From Tenacibaculum dicentrarchi (GTDB lineage Bacteria > Bacteroidota > Bacteroidia > Flavobacteriales > Flavobacteriaceae): a stretch of DNA of 64,000 nt. The notes under the pieces are model-generated. The model saw only the letters and a list, made by a program, of their open reading frames with translations. It did no database searches and was not told the DNA's origin. Positions 7,304-15,921 of this stretch are shown here, piece by piece. The position numbers were made by a program, and so were the translations under genes. Each line of letters opens with the position of its first letter. Positions within the stretch are counted from its first letter, which is position 1. The DNA lies in assembly GCF_964036635.1 (NCBI RefSeq), contig NZ_OZ038524.1, positions 849,501-913,500 of the forward strand, given 5' to 3'.

Positions 7304-9841
7304 ATGAAAGTATTAGGATACGATGTAAACATAAAAAAAGCAAGCATTTTAGCGAAAGCTGAAACTCCAAATAATTCAGAAAAACGAAACCCTGGTATTA
7401 TCAAAATAGCACAAGGTTTTAAAGATACTAGCCGTAAAGATATTCAGAAATGGAGACAAGCTTTACAATTAATGCAGCATCCAGAAGAACCAAAATTTAA
7501 TGCGTATTATGATTTAATTTCCGATTTATTAACCGATGGGCATTTACAGTCGCAAATACAAATGCGTAAAATGTCCACATTAAATTCCAATTTTCAAGTT
7601 ATTAATCGTAAAACGAAAGATATTAATGAGGACCTTAGTTTTACTTTACAGCAACAATGGTTTTATGAATTTTTAGAACACGCAATAGACCATATTATTT
7701 TTGGAACTACATTAATTGAGTTTTCTGAATTTCAAAATGAAAAAATAAAACACACGATTATACCTCGCAGAAATGTTGTTACTACGCAAAAGAAAATATT
7801 TCCAGACTTGCAAAAACCTCAATTTATAGATTATGCAAATCCAATGTTTGAAAATTGGTTAATTCAAATAGGTAAAAACGGTGAGCTAGGTATTCTAAAC
7901 AACATTATTCCGAACCTTATTTGGCTACGTAATGTAATGCAAGCATGGGCTGAATTTTGTGAGAAATTTGGACTGCCATTAATAACAGCAACGACCAATA
8001 CAACGGACACAAACACCATTAATAAGGTTCACGCCATGCTATTACAGTTAGGCGAAGCTTCCGTTGGTACTTTTCCGACTGGAACAGAAATAAAATTTCA
8101 AGAGGCAAACAGAACGGACGCTTACAACACCTATTTACAGTTTATAAAAACCAATATGGATATGGTAAGTAAGCAGTTAGTTGGTTCTACAATGCTATCC
8201 GACCAAGGTTCTAATCGAAGTCAAACAGAAGTACACGAACGTACTTTAGATAAAAAAATAGCACAAGCCGATAAGCGTTTAATTTCATTTATAATTAATG
8301 ACCAATTATTTCCATTACTCGAAGCACAAGGTTATAAAATAAGTCCTGAAGATATGTTTGAATTTAAACCTGCAGAAGAGGTTTTAAATTTAAAAGACCT
8401 TTGGAGTATTACTGATGGTTTGCTTAAAAGTGGGTATGAAATACCTTTAGATTGGCTTTCTAAATCATTCAATATTCCTATTGATAGTAAAAAAAAAAGC
8501 ATAACGATAACTCCAAATAAACCAATAATTGCACTATCGGAACAGCGTTATCCTACGAGTTGTTGCCCAAGTACAATTGTTGCCGTTAGTGGTGCTATGG
8601 GTAGGTTATTAACCAAATTAAACAGCCAATTAATAAAAGAAATATACAATAAATCAGATACTTCGGGTATTGCTGGAAAAATGATTGTTTTGGAAGCTTT
8701 GGAGTTATTTAAAGGTTTAAAATCTAAATTTTCAAGCACTACACAATACACAGGACCTGATTTACTAATGCTTCAAATGATGGAATATAATCTGTTTGAA
8801 TTTACGGCAAGTAAAACTGAAGCTCGACTATCAGCAATGACTAATTTATTAATTGATAAAGAAAATAAAAAGCTTCGTGAATACAGTGATTTTAAAGCAT
8901 TGTGCGAAAAAGAAACCAAAGAATTTAACAGTAATTGGCTTCAAACAGAATATAATTTATCGGTAGCTGTTGGGCAAAATTCAGCAAGTTATATCCGTAT
9001 GATGGCTGAAAAAGATACGGTAACTTCTTATGTACAATATCAAACTATTGGCGATGGAAGTGTACGTAATTCGCACAAAGTATTAGATGGACGTATTTTT
9101 AATTTATCTGATAAAGAAGCTATGGATTTGGTTGCTCCAAACGGCTATGGTTGCCGATGTGAACTTGTGCAATATATAGGAGATACTCAAGGAAAAGTAA
9201 CAACAGGAAAATACGCAAAAGAATTATTAGTAGAACAAGACCCTAAATATAGAAATTCACAATTTGAAGTAAACCGTGCAGATTTAAAACAAGTATTTAC
9301 AAAAAAGCAATTTTATACAGATATAAAAGGACTTCCTGAAAAATTGAATAAAATGACTTTTGATAAATATGGAGCAAAATCTTATGGCACTTTTAAAAAC
9401 TCTTTAAATAACATTAAAATAGATACCACTATTACTGGAGATAATGTAAAAGAATTGTTTGATAAAATAAAGGGTACTGATTTAATGGGATTAGAGGATT
9501 ATTTAGGTAGAAAAATGATTCTAAAAGAAAAAGTATTTAAAGCACATACAAAAGGTAAATACTTAAAATCTAATGAAAATAGGCATCAGTTATTTCCGCA
9601 TATAAAAGATATTATTAAAAACCCAGATGAAGTTTGGTATAATAATCCTGATAGGTTAGAAAATCAATTTCAATCAAGATATGTTAAGTTTTACAAAGAT
9701 AAAATAATAGCTGTTGACTGTAAATTGGATAAAGAGCAAGGTTTAGAAATAAAGACTTGGTATCCAATAAAAAAAGAAGACCCTTTATATAGAAAAGGTC
9801 TTTTGGTTTGGGATAAGTTAAATAAAACGCCTTCAATTTAA
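7304..9841 (+). CDS. Portal (DUF935) fused to Mu F and a nuclease-like domain
   Basis: This is one 845-residue frame where Mu has two genes. Residues 1-400 resemble the DUF935/gp29 portal, with a recognisable TTDTNTINKVHAML segment. Residues of about 520-640 carry the Mu-F minor head domain, with DGSVRNSHKVLDGRIF near residue 585 and the Cys-containing PNGYGCRCELVQY. Residues of about 700-845, with NRHQLFPHIKDIIKNPDEVW and RYVKFYKDKIIAVDC, look like the PBECR group of barnase/EndoU/colicin-like nuclease domains found at the ends of phage head proteins. The portal ring is the DNA entry vertex, and the C-terminal domain could be co-injected or act in exclusion. That last point is inference. Confidence 0.88.
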   Translation: MKVLGYDVNIKKASILAKAETPNNSEKRNPGIIKIAQGFKDTSRKDIQKWRQALQLMQHPEEPKFNAYYDLISDLLTDGHLQSQIQMRKMSTLNSNFQVINRKTKDINEDLSFTLQQQWFYEFLEHAIDHIIFGTTLIEFSEFQNEKIKHTIIPRRNVVTTQKKIFPDLQKPQFIDYANPMFENWLIQIGKNGELGILNNIIPNLIWLRNVMQAWAEFCEKFGLPLITATTNTTDTNTINKVHAMLLQLGEASVGTFPTGTEIKFQEANRTDAYNTYLQFIKTNMDMVSKQLVGSTMLSDQGSNRSQTEVHERTLDKKIAQADKRLISFIINDQLFPLLEAQGYKISPEDMFEFKPAEEVLNLKDLWSITDGLLKSGYEIPLDWLSKSFNIPIDSKKKSITITPNKPIIALSEQRYPTSCCPSTIVAVSGAMGRLLTKLNSQLIKEIYNKSDTSGIAGKMIVLEALELFKGLKSKFSSTTQYTGPDLLMLQMMEYNLFEFTASKTEARLSAMTNLLIDKENKKLREYSDFKALCEKETKEFNSNWLQTEYNLSVAVGQNSASYIRMMAEKDTVTSYVQYQTIGDGSVRNSHKVLDGRIFNLSDKEAMDLVAPNGYGCRCELVQYIGDTQGKVTTGKYAKELLVEQDPKYRNSQFEVNRADLKQVFTKKQFYTDIKGLPEKLNKMTFDKYGAKSYGTFKNSLNNIKIDTTITGDNVKELFDKIKGTDLMGLEDYLGRKMILKEKVFKAHTKGKYLKSNENRHQLFPHIKDIIKNPDEVWYNNPDRLENQFQSRYVKFYKDKIIAVDCKLDKEQGLEIKTWYPIKKEDPLYRKGLLVWDKLNKTPSI

Positions 9842-9939
9842 TGATACCCGTGTGCTATTCTATCCCGATGAAGTGAGCCCTTATCGTTAGAGGGTCGTAT
9901 AAAACTTAATACAAATATACAAAATATAAAACAAAGACT
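9842..9939 (+). other. Structured spacer between portal and tape measure genes
   Basis: A 98-bp spacer interrupts an otherwise tightly packed late arm. Its first 55 bases are GC-richer than the surroundings and contain CCCT and AGGG (about 9878-9894) that can pair, with outer ATAC/GTAT able to extend the fold. No coding frame is evident. It could be an RNA processing or attenuation site; I cannot tell. Confidence 0.35.
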
Positions 9940-11883
9940 ATGGCAACCTCAAAAATGACGATGTTATTAGATTTAAGCACTAAGCTTTTTGGCGGTAAAC
10001 TTCAAAAATTACAAAGCAAATTTGATAAATTTGTAACTAAAGTTGGTGGAAAAATAGACAAACTAAGATTAAAATATAAAGGTTTTATTGATGAAATACC
10101 AGGATTAGGGCGTGCAATGGATTTATTAAAAAATCCAATGGCATTGGCTACCGTAGGAATACTAGGCGTTGGTATTGCTTTTGGAGCACTCGCCACAAAA
10201 GGCGTGCAAGCCGCCGAAAAGTTTGACACCGCTTTTTTGCCCATCAAACAATTGAACCTCGATAAATCAAAAGTAGAACTTGATAGTTACCGCTCCAAAA
10301 TTAGAGATGCCGCTTTTGATATTGGTACAAATCTTGGCGATTCTACTAATGCAATGTACGATTTACAATCTGCTACTGGCTTATACGGTAAAGATGCTAT
10401 TGCTGTTTTTAAAAAAGTAGGGCGTTACTCTCAAGCAACAGGAGCTGATTTAGGCGATTCGATGAACTCCACCACAAAAGCAATGAAAGCCTTTGGTATT
10501 GGCGTTGATGGTATTGATGCTTTATTAGCCTCGAACGCTAAAACCGTGCAAACAGGTATTGTTACTTTTGATGAACTCGCTAAAGTACAAACGGAATATG
10601 CGGGTGCAACAAGTGCGGCAGGGCAAAGTGTTGATGTTGGTAATAAGGTTTTTGCCATGTTTACTTCTATTAGTAAAAATGCTGATATTGCAGCAGGTCA
10701 AACAAAAAACTTTTTTGATGGTTTAGGAGCTCAAGGTTCAAAAATAAAAAAAGAACTAGATATTGATATATTTGGTGTAGATGGCAAAATGAAAGATGCC
10801 GATAAGTTATTGATTGATATTAGTCAGAAGTTTAAAAACATGACGGATAAAGAAATAACTGATACCATTAATAAAATTGGAGGTCCTGAAGGATTACGAA
10901 CCGCATTAGCAAAAGTAAAAACAGGAGCCGATGATATGATTAAAACATTTAATGCTTTTGATAGCTCTAAATTTAGCCTAAAAGACGCCCTAAAAAATGC
11001 AGAAGGCGATTTTGGCAAAATGAAAGAAATGTTTAGCAGTAGGCTTGAAGCCGTATTTTCTAAAATAGGTGAAAAAATAATACCATTGCTTGCCAATTTA
11101 TTTGATACACTTGCTCCTGTATTAGAATGGTTGTATCAAAACATTGATTGGATATTACCTGCTTTTGGGTCATTTGTTACCATATTAGGAGCTGCCACGG
11201 CTGCAATGTGGTTATTTAATACCGCCGTATCAGCAAATCCAATTTCTTTAATAATAATTGCTATTTCTGCCTTGGTAGCTTTGGTGGTAACAGCAATAAC
11301 ACATTTTGATTCATGGGGAGCTACAGTACTTTATTTTTTAGGACCTATCGGAAGGTTGATTAGTGCCTTTGTATTAGTGTATAAACATTGGGATAGTATT
11401 GTAAATGCTTTTAAATCTGATGGTATTATTGGAGGTTTAAAACGTATTGGAATTGTATTGTTGGATGTTTTATTGCGTCCGTTAGAAGGTATTTTAAAAG
11501 TAGCCGCAAAATTACCGATTATTGGTAAATATGCAAAAAGTGGATTATCTCAAATACAAGACCTCCGTAAAGATTTAAACTTAACTCCTCCAGAAGAAGA
11601 TAAGGAAACGGAAAGCGGAAAAGAAACAGTAAAAAAAGATTTATACGGAAATCCAATTACACCAAAAGGAAATACCGACCCTAAAAAAACACTAACAAAA
11701 CAAGTTAATAAAGTTGTCGGCGATGCCAAACAAACACGTAATATTTCAATTACTATTGATGCTTTAAATAAAGGTGGTATCAATTTAAAAGGAGGTGCAA
11801 CTCAAGGAATGACTTTGCAAGATGTAGAAAATTGGTTTAACGAAGCCATGATGCGAGTTGTACGAAATGCCGAAACTAGCTAA
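9940..11883 (+). CDS. Tail tape measure protein (TP901 family)
   Basis: The 647-residue product carries the TP901 tape-measure core (about residues 110-330), including LGDSTNAMYDLQSATGLYGK and SMNSTTKAMKAFGI. It also has hydrophobic helices near 20-75 and 400-480, as expected of a protein that spans the tail lumen and enters membranes. It sets tail length and is bound by the tail chaperone before assembly. It is oddly placed: it lies between portal/F and Mu-G on the plus strand, whereas the chaperone, tube and sheath are on the minus strand at the other end of the late region. Confidence 0.88.
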   Translation: MATSKMTMLLDLSTKLFGGKLQKLQSKFDKFVTKVGGKIDKLRLKYKGFIDEIPGLGRAMDLLKNPMALATVGILGVGIAFGALATKGVQAAEKFDTAFLPIKQLNLDKSKVELDSYRSKIRDAAFDIGTNLGDSTNAMYDLQSATGLYGKDAIAVFKKVGRYSQATGADLGDSMNSTTKAMKAFGIGVDGIDALLASNAKTVQTGIVTFDELAKVQTEYAGATSAAGQSVDVGNKVFAMFTSISKNADIAAGQTKNFFDGLGAQGSKIKKELDIDIFGVDGKMKDADKLLIDISQKFKNMTDKEITDTINKIGGPEGLRTALAKVKTGADDMIKTFNAFDSSKFSLKDALKNAEGDFGKMKEMFSSRLEAVFSKIGEKIIPLLANLFDTLAPVLEWLYQNIDWILPAFGSFVTILGAATAAMWLFNTAVSANPISLIIIAISALVALVVTAITHFDSWGATVLYFLGPIGRLISAFVLVYKHWDSIVNAFKSDGIIGGLKRIGIVLLDVLLRPLEGILKVAAKLPIIGKYAKSGLSQIQDLRKDLNLTPPEEDKETESGKETVKKDLYGNPITPKGNTDPKKTLTKQVNKVVGDAKQTRNISITIDALNKGGINLKGGATQGMTLQDVENWFNEAMMRVVRNAETS

Positions 11884-11885
11884 TT

Positions 11886-12392
11886 ATGTCTGTAAAATTT
11901 AAAGGTGATTTTTTTGAGAAACTTCAAAGAATAGATAACAAATTCTTTTTAAGTAAAATGACTTCGGAAGCTGGAGTAATTGCGGTTAATTTTTCTAAAG
12001 ATAGGTTTCGCCAAAAAAACTGGGTGGATACATCACAAGAAAAATGGACTCCTCGAAAACGAAAAAGAGCAGGTTCTATTTTAGTAAAATCGAGTCGTTT
12101 AAAACGTTCTATTCGTAAAATTAGTGAGGGTAAATATTATGTACTTATTGGTACGGATGTTCCGTATGCTCAAATACACAATGAAGGTGGTACAATAAAA
12201 GCAACCGCAAGAGTAAGAGCGCATAGTAGAACTAGAAAAGGACGGAACCAGCCTATTAAGGTAAAAGCGCATACAAGACAAATGAATACTAAAATTCCGA
12301 AGCGTCAATTTTTAGGAGAATCAGCAGTTTTGGCATTGCGGTTGGAAAATCATATGTATGATAAAGTAACAGACGAAATTTATAAGAAATGA
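11886..12392 (+). CDS. Phage virion morphogenesis protein (Mu G-like)
   Basis: The 168-residue basic protein fits the Mu G/tail-completion family. It has the signature VDTSQEKWTPRKRKR, then LVKSSRLKRSI, IGTDVPYAQIHNEGG and a final PKRQFLGES. In Mu this protein is needed for head-tail joining. It starts two bases after the tape measure stop and its own stop overlaps the next ATG. Confidence 0.88.
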   Translation: MSVKFKGDFFEKLQRIDNKFFLSKMTSEAGVIAVNFSKDRFRQKNWVDTSQEKWTPRKRKRAGSILVKSSRLKRSIRKISEGKYYVLIGTDVPYAQIHNEGGTIKATARVRAHSRTRKGRNQPIKVKAHTRQMNTKIPKRQFLGESAVLALRLENHMYDKVTDEIYKK

Positions 12393-12913
12393 AAGCATTT
12401 TATACCGAATTAATCCGAAAATTTAAAGATTCTGATATTAAAAATAAGTTTACAGGTAACAATTTACCACACGTTAAATTTGTAGATTTATATGCAGGGC
12501 AAGATTATAATGAAAAAGGTTTTGAGGCTCATTTATTTCCTGCTGTTTTTGTAAAGTGGAGTATTGATTATAAGTCAAAAATGCCCATTGCTACTATTAC
12601 TTTTCGATTGGCTTACGAACAGCTTCGGGATACCAGTAGCATCAGCCGAGCTTCGGAAAAGAGCCTGCAATTTCTCGACTTTATTACGGTAGTAGATGAA
12701 GTTATTAAATCCATAGAAACACCAAATACAGGTAAAATTACGTTGTTATCTGAAGATTTTAATATTGAAGATACTATTGTAGATGTATATACGCTGGTAT
12801 ATAACTGTACGTATTCAGGCAAAAAAAACACCCTGAAAACAGCGTTTAAACAGGGTGTTATTGATGATGTTAATTTATCGGGTAATTTACATACTAAACT
12901 TTTAATTGATTAA
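12389..12913 (+). CDS. gp37/DUF1834-like tail terminator candidate
   Basis: The 174-residue protein begins with a helix MKAFYTELIRKF, followed by a segment with LFPAVFVKWS and a C-terminal beta-rich part with DVYTLVYNCTYSG. This matches the layout of small tail-terminator or head-tail connector proteins (Mu gp37 class) that follow Mu G. It ends the rightward late arm and overlaps by four bases the end of a convergent accessory gene. A 9-bp inverted repeat, AACACCCTG (12828-12836) and CAGGGTGTT (12851-12859), lies inside its 3' end. Confidence 0.65.
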   Translation: MKAFYTELIRKFKDSDIKNKFTGNNLPHVKFVDLYAGQDYNEKGFEAHLFPAVFVKWSIDYKSKMPIATITFRLAYEQLRDTSSISRASEKSLQFLDFITVVDEVIKSIETPNTGKITLLSEDFNIEDTIVDVYTLVYNCTYSGKKNTLKTAFKQGVIDDVNLSGNLHTKLLID

Positions 12914-13215
12914 ATTTTAGTATTTTCTATATACAAACCGTCTGTACGTTTTTCTACCTGCAGGCGGTATTTTTTTAAATCGGTATAACTATTTAAACGC
13001 TTTTTAAAGAATGTTTTAGCAGCGTTTTTATATTCTTCTGAAATAGTAGTATCCTTAAAAGTAATGCCATACATTGTTTTTGATACTTCAATAACTCCAG
13101 TTAGTTTCGTGTTTTCTGTTGGCGTGGTTGGATGCTTTTTAAAAACTTCGCTCTGGCGTATTTGTGCAATGCTTAAAAAAGGAAGTAGCAGTACTATTAA
13201 TAGTAGATTTTTCAT
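12910..13215 (-). CDS. Small exported protein, prophage accessory
   Basis: The 101-residue product has a clear Sec signal peptide (residues 1-17, MKNLLLIVLLLPFLSIAQ) and a short mature domain rich in Lys and Thr, including GVIEVSKTMYGITFKD. No known family is recognised. It is the last gene of a leftward block of accessory genes and ends against the late arm. Export suggests action in the periplasm or outside the cell, as with lysogenic conversion genes. The function is unknown. Confidence 0.75.
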   Translation of the reverse strand: MKNLLLIVLLLPFLSIAQIRQSEVFKKHPTTPTENTKLTGVIEVSKTMYGITFKDTTISEEYKNAAKTFFKKRLNSYTDLKKYRLQVEKRTDGLYIENTKI

Positions 13216-13216
13216 T

Positions 13217-13726
13217 CTATTTAATTTGAACGTCTAAAATATTTAGTTTTGTTTTATGAATAGCTTTTTTGATGTTTTTATAATCACTTATTTCAGCTAT
13301 CCCACTAAATTTATCAAACTCTAAATTGTTTTTTTGCCATCCTAAAGTGTCCCAAAAAAAAGTACCTAATTCAAAATTGAAAAAACGAACAACTTCTGAA
13401 TTACCATTAATATCAGTAAAAAGAAGGACTTTAATATTTTTCTCTTTATTCAGTACCCACGTATAATTTTTATTTTTTTGATTATATTCATTTATAATCG
13501 GTTTTCCATATTTTTTTGTTAATTTTTCTACTGATAATTTGCAGAAATTATTTACTTCCGTTTTAACATCTAAACTATCGCCCGTACTATCAATAGTAAT
13601 TCCTCCTCCTATTGTTGTTAACAATATAATAAGAAAAAACGCACCTATTAAAGGCAAGCATCCATATTTTAAAATTTTAGCACTTTTTTCTTTCTTTTTT
13701 CTTTCTTCTTCTGTCGAATCTTTCAT
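13217..13726 (-). CDS. Membrane-anchored hypothetical protein, prophage accessory
   Basis: The 169-residue product starts with a Lys/Glu-rich cytoplasmic stretch. One transmembrane helix follows (about residues 21-45, CLPLIGAFFLIILLTTIGGG), then a periplasmic domain with KKYGKPIINEYNQKNKNYTW. The latter resembles SmpA/OmlA-like or DUF-type small domains only in a general way. It lies two bases upstream of the exported protein gene, so both are probably co-transcribed. The function is unknown. Confidence 0.75.
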   Translation of the reverse strand: MKDSTEEERKKKEKSAKILKYGCLPLIGAFFLIILLTTIGGGITIDSTGDSLDVKTEVNNFCKLSVEKLTKKYGKPIINEYNQKNKNYTWVLNKEKNIKVLLFTDINGNSEVVRFFNFELGTFFWDTLGWQKNNLEFDKFSGIAEISDYKNIKKAIHKTKLNILDVQIK

Positions 13727-13754
13727 ATTATCTTTTTTTCAAATATAAACAAAA

Positions 13755-13782
13755 AAAACCGCTCCAAAATTGAAGCGGTTTT
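13755..13782 (-). terminator. Intrinsic terminator after 13788-14021 gene
   Basis: AAAACCGCT and AGCGGTTTT flank a short loop with one internal mismatch, and a T-rich run follows on the minus strand. It separates the 14-kb gene from the two exported/membrane genes, so the latter probably have their own promoter. Confidence 0.75.
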
Positions 13783-13787
13783 AAAAA

Positions 13788-14021
13788 TTATTTTTCTGTA
13801 AAGCATTGCATACTTAAAGTAGTCAGGCTAATATCTTCTTCTCCTGAAGGAATAGCACAGATATAATCTTTTATATCAAACGTACCATCTGGATTTTTAT
13901 CTAACGACATCCATCGACTTTCTTTTACCTTTTCACCTAACTCGGTAATAACACCTTGATAGGTTAATTCATACTTTCTTCCGTTTGGAAATTCTCTAAT
14001 AAAACCAATTTCTTTACTCAT
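13788..14021 (-). CDS. Hypothetical 77-residue protein
   Basis: The start is placed at the ATG at 14019-14021 (MSKEIGFIREF), because the longer frame would begin with TTG. The protein has an aspartate-containing tail IKDYICAIPSGEEDISL and no membrane segment. The combination of a short beta-rich start and YELTYQGVITEL suggests a small compact domain. No family is recognised. It is followed at once by a terminator and lies downstream of the nucleoid-associated protein gene, possibly in the same transcript. Confidence 0.6.
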   Translation of the reverse strand: MSKEIGFIREFPNGRKYELTYQGVITELGEKVKESRWMSLDKNPDGTFDIKDYICAIPSGEEDISLTTLSMQCFTEK

Positions 14022-14061
14022 CTTTTTTGTTTTAAACAATTATTATTTTACTTGGTATTAA

Positions 14062-15111
14062 CTATTTTTCAGCGTTAAAAAACACTTTATAATACTTCAT
14101 CTTTTTAGCCTCATCATATCCTAACTCTAAATATTCAGAAGCAGCATCTGGAGCATCAATATCAATTTTTATCTGAATATTAGTATCTAGTTTAATTTCA
14201 GATTTAAACTTGCTTTTTTCCTTTTTTAGTACGGCTTCTGATACTTCAAAATTGTTACGAATTAAAACATCGTTTAGCTTTTCAAAATGTTTTTTGTAAT
14301 CTTCAAACATTTCTTGGTGTTTTTCATCTTCAAAAACTTCTTCTTTAAAATTATGATAATTTACATTTTCTTGCTCTTTAAAATAATCAACTGTGTTGGC
14401 TAAAAACTTACTTTGTTCTTGTTTACCAAATTCAGGTTTTATAATTTCTTCAGAAAAATCTTTACACATTTCTAAATAATTTTGGGTGTGTAAATTACCA
14501 TCATTTGCAAACTGCACGTTTAAGAAGTTTTTAATCCAGTACTGTGCATCGTAATTATTATTATCTACGGATAACACCACCGTTCCTTCAGTATCGGTTG
14601 TATTTAAAATTAAACAACCTTTGTCTAGTTTTTTTGTTGATATTCCTTTTTGAACAACCACATCAAAACTTTCTTCTTCTTTATAGGTTTGAAAAAAATC
14701 AACTTTACTTTCTATTTTAAAAACACCAACCGCATTGGTTAAAATATTTTTATATTCGATATTTTCAAAATATACAACCAATACATCGCCTGTTTTTATT
14801 TGAGCTGAATTTGATTGTTCAAATAAATGATTTACAATATTTATTGAGTTTTCAATAAATACATCTTCATCATCAAAAATAGCATCGGTGTATTTATTAA
14901 CTTCATTTAAACGAACATCGGCTTGATGACTAAATCGGTAACTTTGTGTAAGCGTTTGAAAAGGCTTTAATAAAAAAGGCATTAATAACTCATAGCTTTC
15001 TTCATCAAAACGAACTAATTCTTCAGAAAATGAATTTTGACCACTGTTAAATTTATTTGCTACTTTATGAATAATACATTTACTAATTTCGGCACGGGTT
15101 CTTTTTATCAT
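14062..15111 (-). CDS. Nucleoid-associated protein, YejK/NA37 family
   Basis: The 349-residue product resembles the chromosomal nucleoid-associated proteins of Bacteroidota (PF04245). It shares IIHKVANKFNSGQN at the N-terminus, the ENSINIVNHLFEQS segment, GDVLVVYFE, KLDKGCLILNT, DAQYWIKNFL followed by HTQNYLEMCKDF, and a C-terminal KMKYYKVFF. In E. coli YejK binds DNA and copurifies with the nucleoid. It is encoded within the prophage, between the unknown replication-region genes and small exported proteins, so it may be a cargo gene acting on host chromatin. The start ATG is 5' to a good open frame. Confidence 0.88.
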   Translation of the reverse strand: MIKRTRAEISKCIIHKVANKFNSGQNSFSEELVRFDEESYELLMPFLLKPFQTLTQSYRFSHQADVRLNEVNKYTDAIFDDEDVFIENSINIVNHLFEQSNSAQIKTGDVLVVYFENIEYKNILTNAVGVFKIESKVDFFQTYKEEESFDVVVQKGISTKKLDKGCLILNTTDTEGTVVLSVDNNNYDAQYWIKNFLNVQFANDGNLHTQNYLEMCKDFSEEIIKPEFGKQEQSKFLANTVDYFKEQENVNYHNFKEEVFEDEKHQEMFEDYKKHFEKLNDVLIRNNFEVSEAVLKKEKSKFKSEIKLDTNIQIKIDIDAPDAASEYLELGYDEAKKMKYYKVFFNAEK

Positions 15112-15148
15112 TTTGTTGTTTTTTTATAATTTAGTTGGCATTAAAATA

Positions 15149-15280
15149 CTAGCCTTTAACAAAGGCTATCACTAATTTAACAAGTCCATTTAGTAAGTAA
15201 TAAAAAACTATTTCTAAGATTATTACAAAACCAATAAACCTCCAAAAGTCTCCTAAAACGTATTGTAGTATTTCTAACAT
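15149..15280 (-). CDS. 43-residue single-pass membrane protein
   Basis: This short leftward frame starts at ATG 15278-15280 and stops at TAG 15149-15151. The product begins MLEILQYVLGDFWRF and then has one hydrophobic helix, IGFVIILEIVFYYLLNGLVKL. Small proteins of this layout recur in Bacteroidota phages, in my recollection. A holin-like or pinholin role is possible but unproven, and the endolysin gene is about 1.1 kb upstream. The codon use is ordinary for the region. Confidence 0.65.
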   Translation of the reverse strand: MLEILQYVLGDFWRFIGFVIILEIVFYYLLNGLVKLVIAFVKG

Positions 15281-15354
15281 AATTTTATTCTTTTTTTTAA
15301 TTATTACACTTTACTTAATCAAAAATTAAAAGCGGTTTAAATTGCTTTTAAATA

Positions 15355-15921
15355 CTATTTAAATTTGTTTGAAACACTATTTCGTTTACTTGCTAACCTA
15401 TTAGCATTAGGTGCTGATTTAAAGTGTTTTTGTAGTCTCGCTTCTAGCTGATAATTAACACTTTGTTTAGCTATATCTGATGATTGTTTACTTAACTGTA
15501 TGGCTAATTTTTCACGATTATCAGAATACTTTTTAATTTCACGTAGTATCCGTGCAGGTGTTATTTTAAAAACATCACTTTCTTTTAAATTTTTACAGAT
15601 TACTGCCAAATCTTCTAAACGTAAACTTCTGTATTCGTATTTCGATAGTAATTCTACGGCGATTACTTCGGCTTTACCATCGGGCAAAATATTATCAAAA
15701 TACATAGACACCGCTTTAAATAAGTTTTTGATACCTGTAATTGCTTTGTCTTCATTTATTTTTGATAAAGCCCCTAAACTTGGCGTACCTGCCGTTAATG
15801 CTTGGCGCATTGTTAAATTATTATAATGTTTAATAACCAGCCTATTATTAAATGCTGACGCTTCCACTAGCTCCTGAAGTGCTGGCACCGTTTGTTTTGA
15901 TGATTTCTCTGATAATGACAT
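15355..15921 (-). CDS. Hypothetical early-region phage protein
   Basis: The 188-residue product is largely helical. It has SLRLEDLAVICKNLKESDVF and KITPARILREIKKYSDNR in the middle and a basic C-terminus (ANRLASKRNSVSNKFK). This central pattern occurs in replication-region proteins of Bacteroidota phages, but no named family is clear. Its ATG lies inside the end of the preceding gene, with 74 bases of overlap, so the two are likely coupled. The function is unknown. Confidence 0.75.
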   Translation of the reverse strand: MSLSEKSSKQTVPALQELVEASAFNNRLVIKHYNNLTMRQALTAGTPSLGALSKINEDKAITGIKNLFKAVSMYFDNILPDGKAEVIAVELLSKYEYRSLRLEDLAVICKNLKESDVFKITPARILREIKKYSDNREKLAIQLSKQSSDIAKQSVNYQLEARLQKHFKSAPNANRLASKRNSVSNKFK

